6,636 nucleotides of DNA from Kangiellaceae bacterium (lineage in GTDB: Bacteria; Pseudomonadota; Gammaproteobacteria; Enterobacterales; Kangiellaceae), in NCBI GenBank assembly GCA_030148365.1, contig JASBTO010000250.1:1-6636 (forward strand), written 5' to 3'. A program made the position numbers and the translations under genes. This document shows positions 1 to 5,927 of this stretch, one piece after another. A model generated the notes under the pieces. It did not search any database. It was not told where the DNA came from and saw only the letters and a list, made by a program, of their open reading frames with translations. Numbering within the stretch: position 1 is the stretch's first letter; every line of letters begins with the position of its first letter.

Positions 1-1
1 C

Positions 2-214
2 ATCGAGACACAGGTGCTGGAGAACACCCGGAAGCTGATAGTTACCTCTTCGTTTAGCAGCCCCAAAGAATATATCGACCCAGAGGCGCTGACCGACTTT
101 CACGACACGGTTGCGGGGTTGCCTGAACAAACCATCCTGGAATTGGGGACCCGGGAAAACTTCAACCTGATCCACGCCTCCTACGACAAGTTTCTGGACG
201 CACGGGAGCAATAA
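2..214 (+). CDS. C-terminal end of an unrecognised protein (5' end outside window)
   Basis: An open frame runs from the first bases of the window to a TAA at 212-214, giving about 70 residues. A GTG at position 14 could be called as a start, but the frame stays open upstream of it and no Shine-Dalgarno sequence precedes it, so this is most likely the tail of a longer protein. The fragment is soluble-looking, with no membrane segment or cysteine, and ends in a charged helix-like stretch (HASYDKFLDAREQ). Its pattern of strand, then 'S-P-K-E-Y', then a helix with 'DFHDTVAGL' loosely recalls the end of DUF3857/transglutaminase-type proteins, but this is a weak impression and I do not assign a function. 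The next gene starts 3 bases after the stop, so the two are probably co-transcribed. Confidence 0.6.
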   Translation: METQVLENTRKLIVTSSFSSPKEYIDPEALTDFHDTVAGLPEQTILELGTRENFNLIHASYDKFLDAREQ

Positions 215-217
215 AAC

Positions 218-1453
218 ATGCCTTTATCCCAGAGTGGCCACCTGACAGGCAGATTTTTCACGGCAGTGATCCTGCTGGCCTTGAGCGGCACTTCACTAGC
301 GGCGGATATCGGCAAGCAACGAGATCGCTATTTCGAAAAACACGCGTCGGATCTGATTAAGGTAATCAGCCCAAAGTACCTGGCGGTCGCAGAGCATCTG
401 AAAAACGGGCAATCAGAAGCTGCAATCGATCAGCTCGAACAGGTCTATCCCGGTAACGACTTTGCTGATCTCGCTTACCTGAAACTTTCGGTGCGATCCC
501 ACGAGTTGGCCGGTAACAGTAAACTGGAGAGACAATTTCGGGCTACCTACAATCAGGTCTACCAGCATCTGGTCAGCAATTACACGGGGAAAGACCTTGC
601 CTCTGCTTTCATGGTGACCTCCATGGATGAGGTCTACCAGTTGCTCGAAGAAATGCAGCTGAACTATATCACCCATGTGATTTTTTCAAACAGATCGGAA
701 CGGGGGTTTGCCTGGCTCTCGGCCTACAACCCGGCAAAAGCACGGCTTGAGCGACTCTATTTTTCATTTCAGAGAGCATTGCAACATGGCGGCATCAGGG
801 AATGCGTAGAGGCCAATATCCCCGCATGCCTTGCGGGCAATGCCTACATGGCCAAGAATACCCCGGATGACTTGTTCCTGAACTCTCCGAAAGCTGACGA
901 GGATATCGCCAGATTCTACTGGCTCGCCGCCAAGGGAGGGAATGCTTTCGCACAATACGAACTGGCCCGCATGTACATCACCGGTACCATCGTACCGGCA
1001 AATCCGGGCCTGGCTGCCGCCTATCTGTCCTCTGCAGCCCGGCAGGGATTCGTTCCCGCCATTTACCAACTGGGAAGATTCGCCCTGGACACTGAAGAAC
1101 TCAGACCTCTCTACGCCAAAAAATTACTCGGTATCGCCTCCAGTCAGGGTTCAAATAACGCCAGGTTCCACCTCGGCAAAATGCTGCTTGAAGCCGGAGA
1201 CGGGGAATCGGAGCACGGCCTGAACCAGATCAGTCTGGCGGCCGAGGATGGCCACAAATCGTCAATCCAATATCTGGCAAATCTTTACTGGGATGGCTCA
1301 CGGGTTGCCAGAGACCGGGTCAAAGCCTGCCAATATCTGCGACAGGGTGCCGAAAGTAACCTCGAGTTGACGACGACTTTTGAGGCTGAAAACTGCGAGA
1401 GCATGACTGCCGAACAGCCCATTGCCGACTCAAGCGCACACGGAACCGACTGA
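218..1453 (+). CDS. Exported Sel1-repeat (TPR-like) protein
   Basis: This 411-residue protein starts at an ATG preceded by GGGAG at 204-208, with a 9-base spacer. Residues 1-28 form a Sec signal peptide: short polar start, hydrophobic core FFTAVILLALSG, and a signal peptidase I site near SLA-A (28/29). No lipobox cysteine is present, so a soluble periplasmic or secreted protein is likely. Residues of about 203-380 contain degenerate Sel1-like helical repeats, for example 'ARFYWLAAKGGNAFAQYELARMY' in two halves, 'AYLSSAARQGFVPAIYQLG' and 'DGHKSSIQYLANLYWDGS'. Sel1 repeats are protein-protein interaction scaffolds; the partner is unknown. Residues of about 30-195 are mostly helical and unrecognised. 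The only four cysteines (196, 204, 371, 393) all lie in the exported part and could form two disulfides. Base composition is less G+C-rich than the genes downstream. The gene probably shares a transcript with the preceding partial gene. Confidence 0.88.
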   Translation: MPLSQSGHLTGRFFTAVILLALSGTSLAADIGKQRDRYFEKHASDLIKVISPKYLAVAEHLKNGQSEAAIDQLEQVYPGNDFADLAYLKLSVRSHELAGNSKLERQFRATYNQVYQHLVSNYTGKDLASAFMVTSMDEVYQLLEEMQLNYITHVIFSNRSERGFAWLSAYNPAKARLERLYFSFQRALQHGGIRECVEANIPACLAGNAYMAKNTPDDLFLNSPKADEDIARFYWLAAKGGNAFAQYELARMYITGTIVPANPGLAAAYLSSAARQGFVPAIYQLGRFALDTEELRPLYAKKLLGIASSQGSNNARFHLGKMLLEAGDGESEHGLNQISLAAEDGHKSSIQYLANLYWDGSRVARDRVKACQYLRQGAESNLELTTTFEAENCESMTAEQPIADSSAHGTD

Positions 1454-1505
1454 GATAGTGCCAGAGGCAGCCAGCCCGGATAGTATTTCCTCCGTTTAAC
1501 ACTGC

Positions 1506-1534
1506 TTTAACCGGCAACCCATTTTTAATATACT
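1506..1534 (+). promoter_or_regulatory. Candidate sigma-70 promoter for ypjD-corB
   Basis: TATACT at 1529-1534 matches the -10 consensus at five of six positions. TTTAAC at 1506-1511 is a weak -35 (three of six), exactly 17 bases upstream. Transcription would begin near 1541, about 30 bases before the ypjD start. A second possibility is an extended -10, TGC followed by GATAAT at 1551-1556, which would leave a leader of only about 8 bases and lacks a good -35. The location, in the only gap between the Sel1 gene and ypjD, supports a promoter. The call rests on motif matching alone. Confidence 0.4.
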
Positions 1535-1570
1535 GCTCCATCTCTCTTGCGATAATATCGAACCCATTAT

Positions 1571-2374
1571 TTGAACACCCTGACAATCAGCCTGCTTGCC
1601 GCTCTGGGATATTCGGCACTCTTTATTTTCATTCTGGTGTCCGATCGCAACACCATTGTCGACAAGAGCCGCTCGCTGAGCGCCCTGGCCCTGTTGCCGC
1701 TGCTCCTGCACGGCTCTGCCCTGTATCTGAATATCGAAACCCATGCCGGCCAGAATCTGAGTTTCTCGACCCTGTTCTCCCTGGCGGCCTGGTTTCTGGT
1801 AATCCTGATCCTGTTGCACAATATCCGTCACCGGCGCCTCGGCTTGCTTGCCTTCGGCTTGCCCGTGGCGGTGATCGGCGTCCTGCTGCCGGTCCTGTTG
1901 CCGACGGAAAATACCGAAATGCTGAAAGGCCAGAGTAGTAGTCTGTGGCATATCTGGCTGGCGGTGATCGCGCACAGCCTGTTTGCGGTAGCGTCCTTGC
2001 AATCCCTGTTGATCCTGCTGCTCGACCGCCGCCTGCGCCGGCAACCCGGCAATATCAGCCCCCTGCTGCCGCCCATGCAAAGCATGAACCACCTGCTGTT
2101 TCAGTTGCTCTGGGCGGGCATGCTGCTGCTGACCCTGGCGCTGATCATCGGTTTCACGTCCCTGCAACCGCAAATCGCGGAGCAGCCCCTGCACAAGCTG
2201 ATCCTGTCGCTGCTGGCCTGGGTGGTCTTTGCGGTGCTGCTGTTCGGCCATCACCGGTTCGGATGGCGGGGCAATGTCGCCGCGAAATGGACCCTGGCCG
2301 GCTTCGCGCTGCTGGCGGTCGGCTATTTTGGCAGCCGCCTGGTACTCGACCTGATCCTGAGCGGAGCCCGATAA
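1571..2374 (+). CDS. ypjD: YpjD-family inner-membrane protein (CcsA / cytochrome c assembly-like)
   Basis: This 267-residue protein has about eight predicted membrane segments (roughly 3-23, 35-52, 61-84, 90-112, 127-150, 173-195, 208-228, 240-263). It matches what I know of YpjD: 'HSLFAVASLQSLLILLLDR' after residue 135, 'LPPMQSMNHLLFQLLW' after about 167, 'HKLILSLLAWVVFAVLLFG' from His208, then 'GWRGNVAAKWTLAGF'. YpjD belongs to the CcsA/CcmC-like cytochrome c assembly superfamily, but its own role is unsettled. Histidines in or near membrane segments (47, 127, 135, 208) are candidates for haem or metal contact; that is inference. The start is a TTG without a clear Shine-Dalgarno sequence. 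An in-frame TAA at 1553-1555 leaves no other upstream start, and the usual first membrane segment begins here. The gene is followed after 4 bases by corB, a pairing also known in E. coli and Pseudomonas. Confidence 0.9.
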   Translation: MNTLTISLLAALGYSALFIFILVSDRNTIVDKSRSLSALALLPLLLHGSALYLNIETHAGQNLSFSTLFSLAAWFLVILILLHNIRHRRLGLLAFGLPVAVIGVLLPVLLPTENTEMLKGQSSSLWHIWLAVIAHSLFAVASLQSLLILLLDRRLRRQPGNISPLLPPMQSMNHLLFQLLWAGMLLLTLALIIGFTSLQPQIAEQPLHKLILSLLAWVVFAVLLFGHHRFGWRGNVAAKWTLAGFALLAVGYFGSRLVLDLILSGAR

Positions 2375-2378
2375 GCCC

Positions 2379-3671
2379 GTGGAAGACATTTCGACGCTCA
2401 CGCTGGTCATTACGCTGGTCGTACTGATTTTCTGCTCCGCATTTTTCTCCGGCTCGGAAACCGGCATGATGTCCATCAACCGTTACCGGCTCAAGCACCA
2501 GACCCGGGAAGGCAACAGCGGCGCCAAACGGGTGACCCGGTTACTGGAGCGGCCGGATCGGCTGATTGGTCTGATCCTGATCGGCAACAACTTCGTCAAT
2601 ATTCTGGCCTCGGCCATTGCCACCATCATTGCCGTGCGTCTCTGGGGTGCTATCGGTATCGCCATTGCGACAGGCGGCTTGACCATCGTCGTCTTGTTGT
2701 TCGCGGAAGTGACCCCGAAAACCCTCGCCGCCCTGTACCCGGAAAAGGTAGCCTTTCCGGCGTCAATCATCCTCAGGCCTTTGCTGAAACTGCTTTACCC
2801 CCTCGTGTTTCTGGTCAATGCCCTGTCCAACAACCTGCTCAAGCTGCTCGGGATCCAGGTGGATACCGGCGGCTCTGATCATCTGAGCACCGAAGAGCTG
2901 CGCACTGTCGTTAATGAAGCGGGCGCCATGATTCCCCGCAAGCACCAGAAAATGCTGCTCTCGATCCTGGATCTGGAAAACGTCACCGTGGACGACATTA
3001 TGGTGCCCCGTAATGAAATCGCCGGCATTGATATCACCGACTCCGTCGACGAAATACTCGATGTGATCCGCAATTCGGTGCATACCCGGCTGCTGATATA
3101 CGAAGACGATATCGATCAGGTCAGAGGCTTTTTACATGCCCGGAATTTCGGCCGGGTGCTGGAACCGGATCAGCCGAGCCTCGCGGTGCTGATGGGTTTG
3201 CTCGACCCCATCTACTATGTTCCGGAAGGCACGCCCCTCAATACCCAGCTGGCCAAGTTCCAGCAGAAAAAGGATCGGATCGGACTGGTCGTGGACGAGT
3301 ATGGCGACATCCAGGGGCTGGTCAGCCTGGATGACATTCTGGAAGAAATCGTCGGTGAATTTACCACCGACTATGCCGCGGCTAGCAAGGACGTGCATCC
3401 CCAGGAGGATAACTCTTTCCTGGTGGAAGGCAGCGCGACCATCCGGGATCTGAACCGTCACATGCACTGGCGGCTGCCGACCGATGGCCCAAAAACCCTG
3501 AACGGGTTAATCACCGAATATCTGGAAACCATTCCCCAGGCGGGCACCGGTTTGCGACTGTCAGGCTATCCGATGGAAATCATTCACGTCAAAGACAACA
3601 TGATCAAAAGCGTGAAGATTTGGCCCGGCCTCTACAAGCCCCCCTACCCGCCGGACCCCGTCGGATCATAA
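2379..3671 (+). CDS. corB: CorB-type CNNM/HlyC-CorC family cation transport protein
   Basis: This 430-residue inner-membrane protein belongs to the CNNM/CorB family (E. coli YfjD), which is linked to Mg2+ and Co2+ transport or its control. The DUF21/CNNM membrane domain covers about residues 1-185 and carries the family signatures FSGSET (23-28), IGNNFVNI (68-75) and AEVTPKT (109-115). A cytoplasmic CBS pair follows at about 205-325, with 'MVPRNEI' at its start and 'VVDEYGDIQGLVSLDDILEE' near its end. A CorC_HlyC transporter-associated domain fills about 340-420 and ends in a basic, proline-rich tail. The length is normal and no signature is broken. The start is GTG, 4 bases after the ypjD stop, with a weak GGAG at 2363-2366 inside the end of ypjD, so translation is probably coupled to ypjD. 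In the family, CBS domains bind Mg-ATP. The TAA stop at 3669-3671 lies inside the convergent purT frame. Annotators may use yfjD or no symbol. Confidence 0.93.
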   Translation: MEDISTLTLVITLVVLIFCSAFFSGSETGMMSINRYRLKHQTREGNSGAKRVTRLLERPDRLIGLILIGNNFVNILASAIATIIAVRLWGAIGIAIATGGLTIVVLLFAEVTPKTLAALYPEKVAFPASIILRPLLKLLYPLVFLVNALSNNLLKLLGIQVDTGGSDHLSTEELRTVVNEAGAMIPRKHQKMLLSILDLENVTVDDIMVPRNEIAGIDITDSVDEILDVIRNSVHTRLLIYEDDIDQVRGFLHARNFGRVLEPDQPSLAVLMGLLDPIYYVPEGTPLNTQLAKFQQKKDRIGLVVDEYGDIQGLVSLDDILEEIVGEFTTDYAAASKDVHPQEDNSFLVEGSATIRDLNRHMHWRLPTDGPKTLNGLITEYLETIPQAGTGLRLSGYPMEIIHVKDNMIKSVKIWPGLYKPPYPPDPVGS

Positions 3672-4847
3672 TCCGGTCTTCACCGCTGCCGCCACCTTGC
3701 AGGCTTTGCGGCGGGCTTCGTCCACCGACTCCGCCAGCGCCAGCGCCACCCCCATGCGGCGGCGGCCACTGACCTCGGGTTTGCCAAACAGCTTCAGACT
3801 CGTGTCCGTATCCGCCAGGGCCGCGTCGAGATTGGCAAAACTCACCTGCCGCGACTCGCCGTCAACCAGGATCACTGCCGAGGCAGCGACACCATATTGG
3901 CGAATGGCCGGAACCGGCAAACCCAGAATGGCCCGGGCATGCAGGGCAAATTCCGACAAATCCTGGGAAATCAGCGTAACCAAGCCCGTGTCGTGGGGGC
4001 GCGGCGAAACCTCGCTGAAAATCGCACTATCGCCCTTGATAAACAACTCGACGCCGAAGATGCCGGCGCCGCCCAGATTGTCCGTGATCCGGCGTGCGAT
4101 ATCGCGGGATGCTTCCAGCGCCGCCTCGGACATGGGCTGGGGCTGCCAGGACTCCCGGTAGTCGCCGTCTTCCTGACGATGACCAATAGGCGCGCAAAAC
4201 GCGGTGCCGGAAATCGAACGTACGGTCAGCAGGGTAATTTCATAGTCAAAATCGACGAAACCTTCGACGATGATCCGGCCTTCTCCGGTGCGGCCGCCTT
4301 CCTGGGAGTAGCGCCACGCGGCATCGATGTCGGCTTCGCTTCTGATCAGGGACTGGCCTTTGCCGGAACTGCTCATGACCGGTTTGACGACGCAGGGCAG
4401 GCCGACTTCATCAATCGCCTGCCGGTATTCTTCCTGCGTATCGGCAAACCGGTAAGGTGACGTCGGCAGCCCCAGCTCTTCGGCGGCCAGCCGCCGGATC
4501 CCTTCCCGATCCATGGTCAGTCGTGCAGCTCTGGCGGTCGGAATGACGGTCATGCCCTCCTCTTCAAGGGCTTCCAGGGTCGCCGTGGCGATGGCCTCGA
4601 TTTCCGGCACGATCAGGTGTGGCCGCTCTGCCTCGACAATTTCCCGGATGGCGTCGCCGTCCAGCATGTTGACCGTGTAACTGCGGTGGGCGACCTGCAT
4701 GGCCGGCGCCTGCTCATAGCGATCGACGGCGATCACTTCAACACCGAACCGCTGCAGTTCGATGGCGACTTCCTTGCCGAGTTCGCCGCTGCCGAGCAGA
4801 AGGACTTTTTTTGCGGTTGCCGAAAGCGGCGTGCCGATACTGGCCAT
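3666..4847 (-). CDS. purT: Formate-dependent GAR transformylase (phosphoribosylglycinamide formyltransferase 2)
   Basis: PurT uses formate and ATP to convert GAR to formyl-GAR in purine biosynthesis, in the cytosol, independently of folate. The 393-residue protein is full length (E. coli: 392) and an ATP-grasp enzyme. Visible landmarks are GSGELGKE (19-26) and VPEIEAIA (80-87), which carry the GAR-contacting Glu22 and Glu82. Arg114, Lys155 and the loop SSSGKG (159-164) bind ATP. Glu267 and Glu279 bind Mg2+, in 'EVSPRPHDTG' for the latter, with Asp286 beside it. Lys356 and Arg363-364 correspond, one residue shifted, to E. coli Lys355 and Arg362-363. Roles of these residues are from the E. coli enzyme; their presence is read here. 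The ATG is preceded by GAGGA at 4854-4858 with a 6-base spacer. No convincing promoter or PurR-type operator is seen in the 49 bases between this start and the kbp terminator. The frame overlaps convergent corB by 6 bases. Confidence 0.97.
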   Translation of the reverse strand: MASIGTPLSATAKKVLLLGSGELGKEVAIELQRFGVEVIAVDRYEQAPAMQVAHRSYTVNMLDGDAIREIVEAERPHLIVPEIEAIATATLEALEEEGMTVIPTARAARLTMDREGIRRLAAEELGLPTSPYRFADTQEEYRQAIDEVGLPCVVKPVMSSSGKGQSLIRSEADIDAAWRYSQEGGRTGEGRIIVEGFVDFDYEITLLTVRSISGTAFCAPIGHRQEDGDYRESWQPQPMSEAALEASRDIARRITDNLGGAGIFGVELFIKGDSAIFSEVSPRPHDTGLVTLISQDLSEFALHARAILGLPVPAIRQYGVAASAVILVDGESRQVSFANLDAALADTDTSLKLFGKPEVSGRRRMGVALALAESVDEARRKACKVAAAVKTGL

Positions 4848-4853
4848 CAGGGA

Positions 4854-4858
4854 TCCTC
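4854..4858 (-). promoter_or_regulatory. Ribosome binding site of purT
   Basis: On the minus strand this reads GAGGA, 6 bases before the ATG at 4847-4845. It supports the chosen purT start, which also matches the usual N-terminal length of the family. A run of seven T on the minus strand (4870-4864) lies just upstream. Confidence 0.7.
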
Positions 4859-4896
4859 AACTCAAAAAAAGCAAGACTAGCAGTTCAGGCGGGCAT

Positions 4897-4922
4897 AAAA
4901 AACCCCGGACCAGCCGGGGTTT
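4897..4922 (-). terminator. Intrinsic terminator after kbp
   Basis: A perfect 9-base-pair stem, AAACCCCGG pairing with CCGGGGTTT, closes a 5-base loop (4909-4913). Read on the minus strand it is followed by T residues, giving the run TTTTTTA at 4902-4896. It begins 13 bases past the kbp stop codon and should end the putP/acetyltransferase/kbp transcript or a kbp-only transcript. On the plus strand the stem is followed by only three T and then C, and no plus-strand gene ends nearby, so the minus direction is preferred. It separates kbp from purT, so purT probably has its own promoter or lives on read-through. Confidence 0.88.
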
Positions 4923-4935
4923 CAACTCAGATACT

Positions 4936-5370
4936 TCAATCGGGCGGAATGCGTATTTTCTGGCCGGGATAGATTAAGTCCGGGTCCTTGATTACCTCCC
5001 GGTTGGCCTCGAAGATTTCCGGGTAGCGATCGCCCTTGCCCAGGAATCGCTCGGATATTTTCCACAGGGTATCGCCTTTTTCGATGACATAGTAGTGGAC
5101 CCTGTCATCAATCTCGGGGGCTTCGACGTCGGAGATATCCACTTCCTCGACACCTTCGACATTGCCGGCCATGAGTACGGCTTTCTCCACGGCTTCGGCG
5201 TCTTTTGCATCGCCGGAGATGGACACCTTGCCATCATCATAGTCGACTTCCAGATCCTTGATCCCGGGATTGTCTTCCTCAATATGCTCGCGAATTTTTT
5301 CCGCGGCCCGCTCGTCCCCGGAAGAGAACAACTTTTTGCCCAGTTTCCTCGCAAAATCGAATAATCCCAT
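4936..5370 (-). CDS. kbp: BON-LysM protein, Kbp/YgaU-type potassium-binding protein
   Basis: This 144-residue protein matches E. coli Kbp (YgaU, 149 residues), a soluble K+ sensor/binding protein with an N-terminal BON domain and a C-terminal LysM domain. It begins MGLFDFARKLGKKLF, like the E. coli protein. BON spans about residues 21-82, with 'DGKVSISGDAKD' and 'GNVEGVEEVD' matching the usual pattern. LysM spans about 93-141, with GDTL (99-102), 'IFEANREVI' and 'YPGQKIRIP'. No signal peptide is visible. The frame is open further upstream to an ATG at 5496, but that extension lies inside the neighbouring gene's coding region. The ATG at 5370 has a perfect AGGAGG, so the shorter form is chosen. 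The protein is strikingly acidic: by my count 36 Asp/Glu against 21 Lys/Arg. It lies 68 bases downstream of the acetyltransferase on the same strand, with no terminator between, and ends before a strong terminator. K+ binding is inferred from the family. Confidence 0.92.
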   Translation of the reverse strand: MGLFDFARKLGKKLFSSGDERAAEKIREHIEEDNPGIKDLEVDYDDGKVSISGDAKDAEAVEKAVLMAGNVEGVEEVDISDVEAPEIDDRVHYYVIEKGDTLWKISERFLGKGDRYPEIFEANREVIKDPDLIYPGQKIRIPPD

Positions 5371-5376
5371 CTGCAA

Positions 5377-5382
5377 CCTCCT
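5377..5382 (-). promoter_or_regulatory. Strong ribosome binding site that fixes the kbp start
   Basis: On the minus strand this is AGGAGG (continuing as AGGAGGTT), 6 bases before the ATG at 5370-5368. It is the strongest Shine-Dalgarno sequence I noticed in the window. It rules for the 144-residue form over the 186-residue frame starting at 5496, and suggests kbp is translated at a high level. Confidence 0.85.
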
Positions 5383-5438
5383 GTCATGACGGTAAAATTC
5401 CAGGCACCACTCTACCACACGCCCACCAGCTACCCCGT

Positions 5439-5927
5439 CTAATCCCGGTTCGCCAGTTTTTCCAATGCCGCACCGGTCAGCCGGAATGTGGTCCACTCAT
5501 CCATGCCCTCGGCGCCTATTTTCCGGTAGAAATCGATGGCGCTCCGATTCCAGTCGAGCACGGCCCAGTCGATACGGCTACAGCCTTCCCGGTCGGCGAT
5601 TGTCGCCAGCTCGCGCAGCAGCGCAAGACCAATGCCCCGACCGCGGTAGTCCGGCTCGACATAGAGATCTTCCAGATAGATCCCGGGCCGGGCCAGAAAA
5701 GTGGAGTAGTTATAGAACCAGAGTGCAAACCCGGCCGGTTGCCCCTGCCACTCGGCAATCAGAACCGATGCCCGGGGCATATCGCCGAACAGGGTTTCCC
5801 GCAGTCCGGCTTCCGTTGCGACCACCTCATGGGCCAGCTTCTCGTACTCGGCGAGGCCGCGAATGAAGGCCAGGATCAGGGGCACATCCTGTTCGGTCGC
5901 CGGACGAATGGCCAGGGATGCGGTCAT
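5439..5927 (-). CDS. GNAT acetyltransferase of the SSAT (diamine acetyltransferase)-like group
   Basis: This 162-residue cytosolic enzyme is a single GNAT domain that would transfer acetyl from acetyl-CoA to an amine. The acetyl-CoA loop is RGRGIG (95-100), preceded by the strand GIYLEDLYVEPDY (82-94). The C-terminal motif is DWNRSAIDFYRKIGA (125-139). It resembles spermidine/spermine or thialysine N-acetyltransferases: 'FIRGLAEYEKL' (21-31), 'FYNYSTFLARPGIYLEDLYV', and Glu86 and Tyr134 at the places of the SSAT catalytic Glu and Tyr, which I align from memory. A polyamine, thialysine or related small amine is therefore a plausible substrate, but specificity in this group is hard to predict. 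Its ATG overlaps the putP stop in an ATGA (5927-5924), so the two are co-transcribed and probably translationally coupled; only a weak AAGGG precedes the start. It ends at a TAG, 68 bases before kbp. Confidence 0.9.
   Translation of the reverse strand: MTASLAIRPATEQDVPLILAFIRGLAEYEKLAHEVVATEAGLRETLFGDMPRASVLIAEWQGQPAGFALWFYNYSTFLARPGIYLEDLYVEPDYRGRGIGLALLRELATIADREGCSRIDWAVLDWNRSAIDFYRKIGAEGMDEWTTFRLTGAALEKLANRD

Noticed and set aside
14..214. GTG at 14 as the true start of a 66-residue gene
   Set aside because: The frame is open upstream to the window edge and no ribosome site is visible, so a truncated longer gene is likelier.
1459..1469. TGCC-AGA-GGCA hairpin after the Sel1 stop as a terminator
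   Set aside because: The stem has only four pairs and no T-run follows.
1496..2479. Long minus-strand reading frame (327 residues), very rich in Gln and Arg
   Set aside because: It is antisense to ypjD. The Gln comes from the reverse complement of the abundant CTG leucine codons of the membrane protein. It has low complexity, no family resemblance and no ribosome site.
3897..4460. Plus-strand frame of 187 residues opposite purT
   Set aside because: It is the reverse of a clearly recognised, full-length purT with all key residues intact; it shows no domain pattern or ribosome site.
5371..5438. Terminator or promoter between the acetyltransferase and kbp
   Set aside because: No stable hairpin with a T-run and no paired -35/-10 motif was found on the minus strand.
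5371..5496. 42-residue N-terminal extension of kbp starting at an ATG at 5496
   Set aside because: It overlaps the end of the acetyltransferase gene, has no family match, and the internal ATG has a perfect AGGAGG and the conserved MGLF start.
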